Shown one piece after another: positions 26,200-38,255 of a stretch of 64,000 nt of DNA. The notes under the pieces are model-generated. The model saw only the letters and a program-made list of their open reading frames with translations, was not told where the DNA came from and did not search any database. How positions within the stretch are numbered: the first letter of the stretch is position 1; each line of letters starts with the position of its first letter. Source of the DNA: Nautilus pompilius (taxonomy: Eukaryota > Mollusca > Cephalopoda > Nautilida > Nautilidae); assembly GCA_018389105.1 (NCBI GenBank), contig JACATO010002450.1:1062501-1126500 (forward strand), read 5' to 3'. A program made the translations under genes and the position numbers.

Positions 26200-26800
26200 G
26201 TCTTCAAACTAATAAAAATTTTTTTTCTTAAACCAGGAGAACTTTATTTGCTATGTGATAGTGCCTTACACTGTTAATAACAAAAATTAACAATAGGATG
26301 GATTTAAAATAGACCTCAAAATCTGTTTTTAAAAGATTCAAATAGCAACTTGTATTCATTGTTGTTACTACTTTTGGTAGAATTACCAAACTTTCTTTAT
26401 CATTAGCAGCGAAAAAGCCCAGAGGTGAACACTTAGAGCTTCTAGGTTGGTAAAATACCTTTTGACGAAATCTTTCAGCTGATTTGCTTCTGACCCTCAA
26501 AGCATCATGATTACCAAATTGAATAGGTGAACTTTCAACTGAAAATAACACTTCACATAAATCTTCTATTTGTCATTTATATTTCTCACAAAATTAAAGT
26601 CCCTTGTCTTTGCATGGTTGTCCTTTTTTTTTTGCTGGGATATGTAATATGAGGCCGATTCTTACCAAATATTTTCTTCCAATTCTCTAGCTAATGTACC
26701 ACTTGAGGCAAAACCTATCCTTTCTATTGAAGCCTTGCCAATACTCTTAGTGACAGGTTGATCACCAAAAATCTCTTTTCTTTATATAAAAGTGTCCAGT
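26200..26800 (-). mobile_element. Tc1-like transposase relic
   Basis: Minus-strand frame 26551-26228 reads VLFSVESSPIQFGNHDALRV, then RSKSAERFRQKV, and continues past a FFAANDKESLVILPKV block to TMNTSCYLNLLKTDFEVYF. This follows the Tc1 pattern VLFSDESxxxLxxxDxRxRVxRxxGExF, then VMVWGxFSxxGxxxLxxL and TMNxxxYxxxL. The first catalytic Asp of FSDES is Val here. Upstream on the minus strand another frame gives SIGKASIERIGFASSGTLAR and ELEENIW, which fits the N-terminal HTH/linker region. Several stops and shifts; no inverted termini located. It is old. Confidence 0.65.
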
Positions 26801-28589
26801 ATTCTTAATCATTAATGACAATCAATTTCAGAATATGTCTGGTCCATTAAAAAAAATGTAGCAATTTGCATTCTATCATGATCACTTAAACACTTTCCAC
26901 AGACATTTTTACAATTCAAAATTTATATTTTTGACTAAAAAATGACTTCAACATTGACTAAAGATACTGATGCATACATAGATGGCTATTTCTACAAATG
27001 AAAAAGTCATAAATTCTAGAATGCTCTGGAATTTAAGAAATTTATAGAAAAGTTTGAAAAATGTCAAAAAAAAAAAAATGGATCAGGAATAATCTAAATA
27101 ATGGAAAATTACAGAATATTCTGATTGGTGCAAATTTTTAATTTTCACAAATGACAGTAATTTTGCACATATTTAATGTCAGTTTTATAATATTTTTATC
27201 ATATAAATATGGAGTTACATTGGGAGACAATTTCTGTACATTTAAATTAAAGGGTTTATGTCTAACAAAAGAAAATAATGAAAGTAAATAGGCCCACATT
27301 GTATTCAACTACAGCTTTGGTAAGAGACACAAAGAGACAGACAGACAGAGATAGAGAGATAAATAATAAAAAAGCTGTTGTACAGTTAACATTTTTTTAA
27401 ACAATCATACTTAATAGAATCTTTGAAATTATCTCATTTGGCCATTAGATAAAAATAAATTCAGATATATGATTTCATGTTAATAGCCATCCAGTCCTGG
27501 TAGGCTAAAATGACCCTATAATGATTTTAAAATATGTGCATAAAAACTAATAATAGTGTATATTTTTGGTGGTTTTTCATCCATTAGAAGCAAGATGTCC
27601 AGACATTTTTTTCAGCAATTCTTACATCTCAGGATATTTCATACAGAATGAGATATTCGCAAAGTCACATGATTATTTTTGCCTCTGAAATTTAGGTACC
27701 TTCTGATTGCATGATCAGCAAGGGAAACTTTATTAAAACATAACTATGTAGCTCTGTAGAAAGTAATGGTAGAATGCTTATACTCATATTCTGATTGTAT
27801 TTCATACCAAGATAATAGGAACACAATTACCATACTTCATGCACTGCATGACACTATTTCTACTTTGGGTATATTTTGTGACAAACAAAAATTATACAGT
27901 TTCTGGAAGCATTTTTAAAATCTATATAAAACATCAACCTGAAGTTTGGTGGCAACAGCTTGCAGTTAATGATCATTGAAATGTGGATTTTTTTCCACAG
28001 GCACAAAATGAAACAAATTTTCAACCCACTATGGTTGAGGTTCTTTATCTTTAGAACTAGTATTTGAGTTGGGGGCTACAACTTCATGTTACTTTTGGAC
28101 TCCAATGTACCTTCAGCATGTGTTTCATTAAATCTTTCTCAAAATATGAATTTATGCAAAATGACCCAGTATAATTTTCCAAATGGAAATAAAACATCAC
28201 GTTATATGAAAAAACTGAGCTCACATTGACTTTATAGTCAGTATTTGTCGAAATGTTGAATGGAAAAATTTGTTGAAATTTTCAAGACAAAAATTAGTAA
28301 GAGAGATTCTGAAATGGTGATAGGCAAGTTATATTGTAAAGAAAAATCATGGTTAGTTATATATGAATATATTTACATGCAGACAATAAGTTGGATAAGA
28401 ATACATAAAACAATTAATCAATGAAGGAGAAAGTTTGCAAAAGTTATAGGTTTATTTATTATAATAATGTATATTTTATAAAATTGCTGAAAATGTATAA
28501 TTTATTTAAAAATATAATTATTAACTGTATGCAATTTTGAGAAGGATCCCTCAAACATCTCTCATTTACAAAATACCACATGCCAGTAT
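26801..28589 (-). other. Furin-like intron, nothing recognised
   Basis: AT-rich intron. A GACA/AGAG simple stretch lies at 27326-27361. No coding or transposon motif was identified. Confidence 0.55.
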
Positions 28590-29765
28590 ACGATACTTCT
28601 AAACTCACGAATATTAATGACCTGTTTGTGCATATCATTAAACTACTTTATGGAACGATCTTCTGGATAAATGGGGTGTTGAAATAGTTTTTCAGCATGT
28701 TTGTAATCATGGAGATATATTTGAAACAAACTGCAAACATGTTATTGTCAGTTCTGGTTCTATTTTTAGTCACTGCATGACATCAGCGATCATCAACTGA
28801 TCCAGTATCATTTGTGCTGTGTTGAATTGCCTACTTAAAAAAAACCAAACATCTCAGATTAATCATGCTCCAACACTTTTATCTGATTTTTGGATACTAC
28901 AGCACTCAAATTCAGAAATTCAATTCACATTTTTAGTTCTGATAGCACATGGTGATATTCAGCTCAGTTTCAAGTTGTCCAACATTTCGGGTTTGCAATT
29001 AAACTAACATGTAGGTCAGCACATCCAGCTGTTCTTTGACTGTATAATATAGTACACATATTTGAGAAACCACAATGGTGAATGCTGTACACCAGCTAAA
29101 GATAGATAAAAAACCCACAAACAGCATTCATCAGTTGCAATTTATTTGGCTTCCAATTTCAGCTGTACTGCAGTACTAAAAACACGTGGCACAACAAATA
29201 TTCCTCCAACTTATCTTCTAAGTTAATCTACCTAGCTTTGCAGCCATATTTTGCCTTCCTAGCTTTTTGTAGCATACATATTCTTCATTTTACACCAATC
29301 CCTAACATTTCTCACTGGCATTGCAGTTCCTGTGCATGGCCATAACACCATTTTCTTCAACAAACTTAACTTCCAGCTTAAAAGCTGCCATGTAAACTTG
29401 CTTGAGTTTACTGAAGACATTTTGAGATGAGGTAGAAAATTTGTTGGGAGTATTTATATGTATAAATAGAATTGGAAAAAGACTGAACATAATCAGTGAG
29501 GGGGAGCATGCACTTGTTACTGATTGAATAATTGCACATGCTTCATCCAATTGTCAAATGTTCTGAACAGTAATTTTTGTTGTCTATTTCAAATAAACAA
29601 TTTTACAGTTTATTTCAGAAAATTACACATTGTCATTTTGAAAATTTTTTTCATTACAGTATTTTCAATGACTATCCAAAAATAAGTCAATTTGGAGTAT
29701 AAGTTGAAGTTTGGACTTCTGGGGGTTAAAAAGTATAGACTTATATGCCAAAAAATACAGTATAC
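28590..29765 (-). mobile_element. pogo/Jrk-like DNA transposon relic, copy 1
   Basis: Minus-strand N-terminal region YMAAFKLEVKFVEENGVMAM (about 29392-29333), then NASEKC, DWCKMKN and, in another frame, KARKAKYG and LEDKLEEYLL. This fits the CENP-B-type HTH pattern AFKLKVVxxAxExGN, VSEKxVRDWRK, KKANRGxKARWPxLEDxLxxWV of pogo/Jrk-like transposases. The 5' terminus, read on the minus strand from about 29765, is CTGTATTTTTTGGCATATAA followed by a second block ACTTATACTCCAAAT. The sequence matches 61035-62030 in reverse orientation over most of its length, including a shared TGCATGACATCAG stretch. Many stops and shifts; old. Confidence 0.65.
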
Positions 29766-31397
29766 TTTAATTAGTATTCAAAGTTTTTTCCTAAGTCCAA
29801 TGGCATTTTAAAAAAAAAAGGTCAATAAAAATGTTTGTTTTTTTTAATGTGAACTCAAATATTAGGTGCTAATTGTAAAACAGATAGACAAATTTCTATT
29901 AATCTAATCTAAACTGCAGCATATTTCAGAAAAATATCAGTGGGGCAGGTACCCTATTAAAAAGATGTATATAAAAAAAGTATTTTTGCCATTATAATCA
30001 AACTATTTTTTAAAACAAAATATTTAAATAAATACATGAATATAATTCACAATGAAACATGGTTTCAGATATTTTTTTTTGAATATTCAGATGAGATAGA
30101 GCAAAAGTCATTTTTCAGAAAATACACAAACGATGCATTTGATACTAAAAATGCCCTACAGAAAAAAAAACAGGTCTTTTTCTGCAATCTTGTTAATTGT
30201 TGCTTTCCAAATAAAATAAACTTTTCAAAATAAATTAATGTCAATACTGATTATTTTTGTATTGCCAAAATTGCCAAGTATATTCCTAAAGAAAGAAAGA
30301 ATATATTCTCATGAAAAGTTTTATTATTTTTATATTTTGATGTATAACTACCCTCCAAATGTCAAAACATTAAAAAAACTCAGAAACAAATGAAACAGTT
30401 GTAACAACTATAACATGAAGTATTTACTATTTTCATCATGCTGATCTTTATGATATTTTTTTCTGCTGTAAAAATAGCAAGAAGTAAACAGATGGTAGTA
30501 AAAGTTATATCTATTAGCATATGCTTGCTTACTACATATGATGCAATACAATAATACATCTACATTGACTTAAAACGTGTTGTTTTTTTTATAATCAAAA
30601 CAAATCTTTTTCTTGTCTAATTTAAAACAAAGTCTGTAGTAAACAAATATGGTAAAATTTTAACATCCTACAAAGTAAATAAAAGTTTTATGAGCAGGTA
30701 TGATGGTTTACTATTTCTACACAGCTACAAAACAAAATAATAATTTTTGTATCATATGCATTTCTTTCACTACTTACTATTCAACATTTTCTCCTTATAA
30801 ACTTTATTATTTTAATTCATTCATAGAAAAGAATTGGTAATCTAAGAAGTACACTGATGTGCATTCTTTTCCCTATTGAGAAATGAGGTTATCCCAAAAG
30901 ATAAATCATGAAAATATTTCAGAGGTTATCTTAGCAGAAAATCCATTTGATACTGGGTTCAGTGCAAATAGGGAAGATATCAATACCTGCTAGGAGTGAG
31001 GGTCTAGATAATTTTACTCTATTTTTAACTCTTATATCAGGACAACTTTTTTAAAAAAACTTTTACTGGTGCTATTTTTATAACACATTTCTGGTTATCA
31101 TGCATAATATGCATTTTTTTTTTCATTTCAATCTTTGAATAATTCATTTACACTCACATACAGAATGGAAAATAAAAATAACAAATAAAATCAATAAAAT
31201 TTATTTTGATATCAAAATTGCAAAATTAAAATTTTTTTTAAGTTTCTTCTATTTTATATGAATACTCATTTCACAAGCAGCCAGTTTATTTTATCTGACA
31301 GCATTTAGACTTTTACCTACTAATGCCAAAGAAATAATCAAGTTATTTTACGTAGAACTTTTAATTCTATTCGAATGCTATAATCATTCTTACCATA
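29766..31397 (-). other. Furin-like intron, nothing recognised
   Basis: AT-rich, low-complexity intron sequence. The open frame 30036-30233 is Lys/Phe-rich and has no recognisable domain. Confidence 0.6.
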
Positions 31398-31399
31398 TA

Positions 31400-31637
31400 C
31401 AGGGTGTCCGTAAAGTTACTATACAGTCTTACAAGTTACTGGTCGTTGTTTCAATGCCGGTACGATGACATTTCTCAGTTTGTCCAGGTACCTTTCTCCT
31501 GTAACAGTTCCGTCGAAGAACTGTGGACCCACAATTCCATCAGACGATATTCCTGCCCAGACAGTTATTCCAGGCTGGTTCAATTGGGACGTGATCGTAA
31601 ACTGGTAAGACTGTATAGTAACTTTACGGACACCCTG
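31400..31637 (-). mobile_element. 238-bp deletion-derivative MITE of a mariner/IS630-type element
   Basis: Perfect 33-bp terminal inverted repeats (31400-31432 and 31605-31637), beginning CAGGGTGTCCGTAAAGTTAC, flanked by TA on both sides. The interior, read on the minus strand, still encodes a fragment of a transposase: QPGITVWAGISSDGIVGPQF, then FDGTVTGERYLDKL and NVIVPALKQRP. This matches the segment between the first and second catalytic Asp of mariner/Tc3-like proteins (WxGIxxxGIxGPxFFxGxVTGxxYLxxL). Perfect termini and the uninterrupted frame suggest it is much younger than most repeats here. Confidence 0.9.
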
Positions 31638-32226
31638 TATATATATATATATGAGGAAGGATTTTAGAAATATTTTTGATGTTTCTACTTCATGTCACAA
31701 TTATACAAAAAATTGTGTTGAATAAATAAAGATACCCTTGCAGTTTGTTTTTTTGCATCATTGCCAAAAGAAATTAACTAACCATGCGTGGTATTAAAAA
31801 TAATCTCATAAAAGGCTGAAATAATGTGCTAACTTTTATTAAATCTTTTTTTCCTATTTAACTTTTGTATTAAAAAAATTAATTTTAACTTAGTTAATTA
31901 TGCACGAATCCCCAGAGTTGTAAGACTTTATACATACTTTTATAAAAAAAAGCGATAAAAACACTATTCAAGCCACTGAAGTTGTTTATCTACTTATCAA
32001 GAAAAAAATTAAGCAAAACCATCTAGTTGAAATCAGCAGTGCTGTCTGTGATGATAATGTTAAGCTTTATCGGTCTGAAAGCTTTAAATAAAAACCAGTG
32101 TAAATGACATATTTAGGTTAAACCATAATTTGGAAAAAAGATATCTTTCATATTAAGAAACAAGGAAAAAAAAATTTTCTTTACATTTGACTGCATTAGC
32201 TGACTTAGTATATAAACTGTTTTAAT
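31638..32226 (-). other. Furin-like intron, nothing recognised
   Basis: Short TA tract at the start, otherwise AT-rich sequence with no recognisable feature. Confidence 0.6.
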
Positions 32227-32721
32227 ATCTTAGCAACATTAAAAAGTACAAGCTAAACCAGATTTTAAGTGGCTGAAGTAGTCAGAGTTACCAAATCAGT
32301 AGATTTCTAAACCAATTATGTTATTTATAAGGACTTATTGAAGCCACAATCAGAATGCCCACATTACTGCCTGAAATTTTTTTTTTAAAATTACCTTTGT
32401 TCAATGCAACGATGATAATGGCATATTGGAATTTTAAATATAATAAAATTTTTATTTCAATAACTTTTTATATTAATTACAAAATCTGAGGTATGCTTGC
32501 TCGCTCTCTCTCTCTCTCTCATGTATATATAATTTTTAAAAAAGGGAGCAACAAAAAACCATGGGATTTTTTATTAAATGCAGATTCTATGGTGGCATCT
32601 GCTTACATTGTTTTTCTCCAGATCTGATAATCACAAGCCCTGGCAGAATTTATTCATTAGGCTGATGCACTGTTTATTTGAATAGATTTACTGGTTAGTA
32701 ATATTGCAGAATAACTTATTT
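32227..32721. repeat. Dispersed ~520-bp repeat, copy 2
   Basis: Same orientation and near-identical to 21391-21913, with the same abrupt ends and the same internal (CT)n tract, which is longer here (32502-32520). The flanks on either side are unrelated to those of copy 1, so this is a dispersed unit and not a larger tandem duplication. The unit has no open frame of note. Confidence 0.85.
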
Positions 32722-33149
32722 ACTGTCTTTGAGTAGGAATGTAACATTTTCTCAACTTTATTTTATATATCTTTCATTCCTGATTTTAACTTTTAGGCAT
32801 TTTGCTGTGGATAGAATATACCACTGCACAAGGGCACTTGAATTATATATGTACGAAAATTGCAAGTGTTATATTTGAAGATATTTACATTTTTTAAATA
32901 GTACAGTCTGGTGCCATTAGGAATGGTCCATAACCTGGGAAGAGTAGTGATAGAAATTTTAGTTGCAGCAGGTATTTGTTGGAAAATGCTATCAGTTTAT
33001 GAAAACTGCATTAATAAATGATGTGTGTAAGTGAATTGAAGATATCATAAAAACATTGTTCAAGCAGTCCAACAACCATAGCCACAAAAAGCATGCATGA
33101 TTGTGAAGGTATAATTAATATAATAATTCATAGACATCTATACTTTATG

Positions 33150-33480
33150 AAAGTCTGTGGTTAAGTTACAAAAATGTTTGCATAGTACACAAAGGCAACA
33201 AACATTATTCAGATTTTCTTCCATAGTTAACAAAGGCAATGCCTTATTGCAAAGCATCATAATGCAGATAAGACGTAGTAGGTACAGATGGTGCAACAAG
33301 CTAAACACCAAAGAAATAGGTAAAACCAAATTTTGTATCCAGCCATCACTGGGTAAAGTGATGGCTAACGTATTCTAGAACATGCAAGGTCTTATTATAG
33401 CTTTCAAATTTTTGGAGAAAAGCACCACTATTAAAATTTTCCAATCGTGAAGTCTGATGAAAAGCTGTAAATGATTAAAA
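33150..33480 (+). mobile_element. mariner transposase relic
   Basis: Plus-strand reading gives KTKFCIQPSLGKVMANVF, a TAG in place of the conserved Trp codon, then NMQGLIIAFKFLEKSTTIK. This matches the mariner block SxGKVMAxVFWDxxGxxxxxxLxKGxTI. The upstream frame from 33157 is open but only loosely alignable; downstream the gene fades out after about 33480. No inverted termini found. Probably a 3'-decayed fragment and old. Confidence 0.7.
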
Positions 33481-33489
33481 ACGATATGG

Positions 33490-36400
33490 TTTGCAATCAA
33501 ATTGAGGTATTCCTACAAAAATACAAAGCCTATTTACATGCTGCAAAAAATTGAGGATTACTAGAAGATCTTAACCACATTATGCTGATAGTCTAGTTCA
33601 ATAGATATACCACCTGTTTAAGATAGCAATGCAGTAATAGTTGTAAGAGCAACCACATTTTTTTCTTTGCTGCTACAAAAATGATCTATCTTATAATGTC
33701 TCTCTCTCTCTCCCTCTGTGAAGAAAACAGCAAACATGAAAATTTGGTGGATTTTCTTATTTTGCTTACAATATTTGTCAAATACAAAAGTCTAGTAGTT
33801 TTCATGTGGAAACACTTGTACAATAATGTTCATAGAAGTATATTAACTTTCAAAGCTAAAATAACACTGTTTTGAAAAAGAAAACAACTATTTAACAAGA
33901 AAAGGTATTCCCATAACAAGTGAATTTTATCAAAAAAAAAAAAAAAGGGTTTGCAAATTCCATTTAAAAGTAAAGAAGAAAACCAAATGTATTCTTAACT
34001 TTTTATTTATAGCTAAGTCACTCAGTAGAAGTATAAGTTCTCTAGTAATATAATTTTAACAAATGTAGAAATAAGATTTTACATTGTGGCTCAATCTAAG
34101 CCAAGCTTGCTTTAATCATAAGTATAGAAATCCATCTCTACATATGTGCAATAGATGACATTAAATAACATTTTAAAAGCCAAAATTAAAAAATATATAT
34201 ATACATGTGCTTATTAAGGTAAGAATTTAATTGATTGTAAGCCAATAGTTAAAGGTACACATAACCAAAATAGTGACAGCAAAGTGGGGGGGAATTTTTA
34301 AAATGTTTAATCAAATGACAGTTAAATTTGATAACCACTTTCTTAATCAATGACATTAGGAAAACAATCAATTTTAAGTGCTCTGATTCAAAAGATATTT
34401 TACTTTTGTATGAACAGGTAAGTAATTCAATAAAGAATGATTTTACTAGAGACATTTTTTTGTAACTAACTGCATAACAAATGGAAGAAAAAATACTACT
34501 TTTTAAGTATTTAACCAGATCTACTATACTTATAATATTACAAATAAAAAAATTTGAAACAACTCTTATTGTTTATTTTAATCAATAACCTGAACTAATA
34601 TTTAATAAACTTTAAACTTTTATAACCTATAAGCTAGATTACACAAATATTCTTTTCCAATACAAATATGCATATTTATTCTGCATAAAGCAACACACAA
34701 GTAATTACTTACATTTTTTCCTCTTCAAAGGCAAGTAAAACTTATTTATTAAGTGTAAAATGGGTATAATATAATACTTTGGTTTCATGCCCTCATAATA
34801 TAGTAGGGTTAGGCAATTACATAATAAAAAATTATAATGTTAGTACTATCTAGGTGTTTTTTAATGAAGTAATTTAAAAAAAAATTTGAGTTACTTTGTG
34901 CATGTGTTTGTACATTCATGGGTAGTTTAAAAGATAATCTATAAAAAAATTTTGCATACATAATATTAAGCAATGAATTGTTCTTATAATTAACAAAAAT
35001 AATGCTAGACTAAAATTTCTCAAAATTTTTATTACATTTTCAATCAGCCATCATAGATAAAACTTAACCAAATACATCATGATGAAGAAAATATTTACCA
35101 ACTGCTGATTGCATGAAACCTTCATTTTGAGAAGGTTCTGCATTACTCTGGCACCATCTGAGAAAGTCAATTACTGAAAAGTTTGTCCTCATCACTGATT
35201 GCCTTTACTTTGAAATCCTACCCCATGTTGATGACATTTTCTGCTATAGTAATCAGAGATTTAACAGAAGGCAATACAGCTGCTTCCAATGTTCCATCCA
35301 CATTCTTTTTCATTTAATTAGATTTTTTTAGAAATCCAACCAAAACAAATGAAAAATATCATTAACGTTAAAGATGTGTTTCTAAAATATGAGATGAAAA
35401 ACACCTGATTAAATTAAACATTCACATACTATTTTATTTAAAAGCATCAAATTAGAAAAACAGTCACAAATAAAAGCTTCTATATGAAGCTGAACATTAC
35501 ATTATATATATTGTATGCCTATTTTTAAACATTAAAGTGAATAGGATAACTATATAAAAAAAACAAAAAATAAAGTATCATAAAGCAAGAAGTAGTTGAA
35601 AACGATTAATGGTGAAAGTCCTTGATAATATCAACAACAAATTTCAGTATTCACCTTACACACATTTCTTCCAATGATCATCCACATTAGAAAGTTAAGC
35701 AGAACAAAACCAAATGCACATCAAGTAGTGTCTAGCAATGGTTCTTTTATAGTAACATATGCATCTATACTAATGTTTTCCATCATAGAAATCAATAAGA
35801 ATTATGCAGCATTACGAAAGAAATTCATTCAAAATAAGTTACCGTAGTATTTTCAAATAACAATGTTATTTTATGGACTAGGCATAAACTCAAAGAAAAG
35901 TTGTAAATCTGAATGACCATAATGAATAGACTTTACTATGACTTTTTTTTTCCTGTAACATTTAGTTGTGCATAATTTGTTAAAAGAAAGATATATCAAA
36001 TTGAATTTCTCTAATTCATGTATAGTAACAATTCTGAATAGCACATGTTTTCTGGTTTCTTTTTAAAAATATTTCCTGTTTTAGAAAAAAAAGTAGTTCC
36101 AAACTTATCAACAGTATTTCAAATAACAGCATCTAATAATTTGCCTATTCAGCTTTTTAAATAGTTATATAAATCATTTATTTACATGTGGGTAACTAGA
36201 AAATGCAAAAAAAATAGGATGTCCTAAAAAATGGCTACTTAAGTATAACAATCTGGCAATATTCAAATTTTTTTTACACTAGACTATAAACAAACTAAAA
36301 CAGGAAGACAATTAAAAATGGCATATTGTAAGATTATATTCTAGTTTAAAAAGTAATAAATAAATACAATGAGTAATGATGTAACAGATAATTTGCATGC

Positions 36401-36509
36401 CCCAGCCTAAACCTTTCCTTTACTGTCAATAAAATCAAATTCAGATTTTAAGTTTATATATGCACAAATGTTTAGTAATTTTTACTAAAATTATATTGTA
36501 AATACTTAC
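33490..36509 (-). other. Furin-like intron, nothing certain
   Basis: AT-rich intron up to the donor of the RVKR exon. Around 35085-35320 the composition is less AT-rich and the minus strand reads MKKNVDGTLEAAVLPSVKSL and onward with stops. It could be an unidentified transposon relic. Confidence 0.5.
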
Positions 36510-36599
36510 CAAATACCACATTATTGGCCACTTTGGATCATTAAATTGGATTGATCTTTTAACTCTTCTTTTAGCTACTTGCTGTTGTAGCCACAAAAC
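36510..36599 (-). CDS. Furin-like exon: end of prodomain with RVKR activation site
   Basis: A 90-bp exon encoding 30 residues: VLWLQQQVAKRRVKRS, then IQFNDPKWPIMWYL. The acceptor is CTGCAG and the donor GTAAGT, both phase 0. It aligns with furin VQWLEQQVAKRRTKRD followed by DPKFPQQWYL. RVKR is the primary autocatalytic cleavage site that separates the inhibitory prodomain from the mature protease. The residues after it (DPKWPxMWYL) begin the mature catalytic domain. In human furin residue 107 is the Arg before the cut; here the P1' residue is Ser rather than Asp. The exon is isolated by introns of about 24 kb and 19 kb. Confidence 0.93.
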
Positions 36600-37422
36600 C
36601 TGCAGAAGACAAAAACATTGAACTAAAAAAGATATTTAAATATCAAATATGCAAAATACATCAACAAAAATACAAACAAACTAGAGATTACAACTAAGGT
36701 ACAGATTACTGCAGAAAACAATTATCTGCAAACTATTAGGAAGAATTGATCAGAAAAAGGTACTTTGAGAAATATAGTTTTACAAATTTGAATAGCATGC
36801 ATCAGATATGTTATGCAAAAACCTATTAATATTTTTAGTGGAAGTAATACACCAAAGCTTTCATAACTGATTAGAATAATAAATCTAAAAATTTCCAAAA
36901 TTTTCTTACATAGTATTTGAATTGTAAAATCTCCTTAAAATTGAAAGATCTAATAAAAAATAAAGCTAATACAGTTCATTTTTTCACTTATACAACAAAC
37001 AAACAATTATATTTCAGAAATATTTACTTATTACTTGGAGTATTATTTAGAATAATCAGACAGTTTTGTAGTCTACAATGTACATAATTCTAAAAGATAT
37101 AAATGCATAACTAATGCATTTATAAAATAGTAAACAATGCAGAAATCAAGGGGCATAATCTGTATCATGGCATTTTAAGCAACTCTGGTCAAAACATTTA
37201 CATACTGCTGCTTATCTGCTAAAACTCAGTAAAAAGTAGAATAAAATGGCTAGTGGAAAACCTGGAGATTAAAATAGTTTTTAATTCCCGCACCTAATTA
37301 TTAGTGATTTTATCAGCACATATCTAAATTTATTTATCAATAGGCATTAAAAATAATCAATCAAACGTCTACAATTCAATACAATTTTGCATTTTCTCTT
37401 ATTAGTTATGGATTCAATTAAA
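36600..37422 (-). other. Furin-like intron, nothing recognised
   Basis: AT-rich intron between the RVKR exon acceptor and the long-inverted-repeat element. Confidence 0.6.
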
Positions 37423-38255
37423 TACTAGTGTAACCATGAAGTTACTTTCTATAGTCAGTTGCCTTTAACTCCCAAGTACTAACGCATGTTTATGGAAGGA
37501 AGTGCATATACATGGTGGATCATGGGGTATATATGCCCAGAGTTTGCAGATTTTTTTCACTGCTAGGTACCACTTCAGCTGTTATGTCAGCTCCGACAAT
37601 TTTTTCCCCTCTGTATATATGCTTACAGAGCAGTCAAATGTGACAATTTTCCTGCAGAGATGTCAGCAAGAAGTTTCTCTCCAAAATCATAGAGCACTTG
37701 TGAAGTTTTGCTATACCAGTGAATGTAATATGAAAGGCTGCTTTATGTCATGACAAAGGTGCTTCTAAAGAAAAAAACAGGATCCATGGTCAATGAACAA
37801 TGATCAAGTGCCTACTTATACCTGTGAAAGTTGGTGCAGAAATTCAACAAGTATCATCAGAAATCAAAATGACACAAACAACACCAAAGCTATTTCCATA
37901 TAAGATGCAAAAAAACTACTTATTTTATAGAAGGGATTGAACTGAATGAAATGAGTTACACCAGTTAAAGAAAGTATGAATAAAATTTTGTTTCAATGAA
38001 TTAGTAAGTTATTATTGTTATTTAAAAAATGTTTTCTGTTACAGTTACATGTCAGTTTCAGAAAAAAAAAATAATTTTAATGATTTACATGGTTGCTTCA
38101 TTCAACATAAATAGCATCCCTACATGACAAAATCTGCAAACTCCAAGAATGAATTCTCTATGACCTTCTGTGTATGCACACTTCCATTAACATGTGTTAC
38201 AGCCTGGGAGTTATAAGTAATCAACTGCAGGAAGTAACTTTATGATGATCAAGTA
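37423..38255 (+). mobile_element. 833-bp element with long (~135-bp) imperfect terminal inverted repeats
   Basis: The left arm holds, in order, AAGTTACTTTCTATAGTCAG, AACTCCCA, GCATGTTTATGGAAG and GAGTTTGCAGATTTT (37438-37556). The complement of the right arm holds the same landmarks in the same order: AAGTTACTTCCTGCAGTTGA, AACTCCCA, ACATGTTAATGGAAG, GAGTTTGCAGATTTT (38244-38115). Repeats this long suggest a foldback-like or MITE-type element. The interior, plus strand, has an 83-codon frame ending NHRALVKFCYTSECNMKGCF, which loosely recalls the N-terminal HTH of mariner-like proteins. That assignment is weak. The flanks outside 37423 and 38255 diverge. Moderately old. Confidence 0.75.

Noticed and set aside
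26459-26534. Minus-strand segment with TTTTCAG before and AAAAG-GTATTT after, looking like a host exon
   Set aside because: The translation (ESSPIQFGNHDALRVRSKS and on) continues through the supposed donor and fits a Tc1-like transposase pattern, so it is better explained as a transposon relic.
35085-35320. Tigger C-terminal region on the minus strand
   Set aside because: Translation has a vaguely similar helical stretch (VKSLITIAENVINMG) but no diagnostic motif and no other part of the element nearby.
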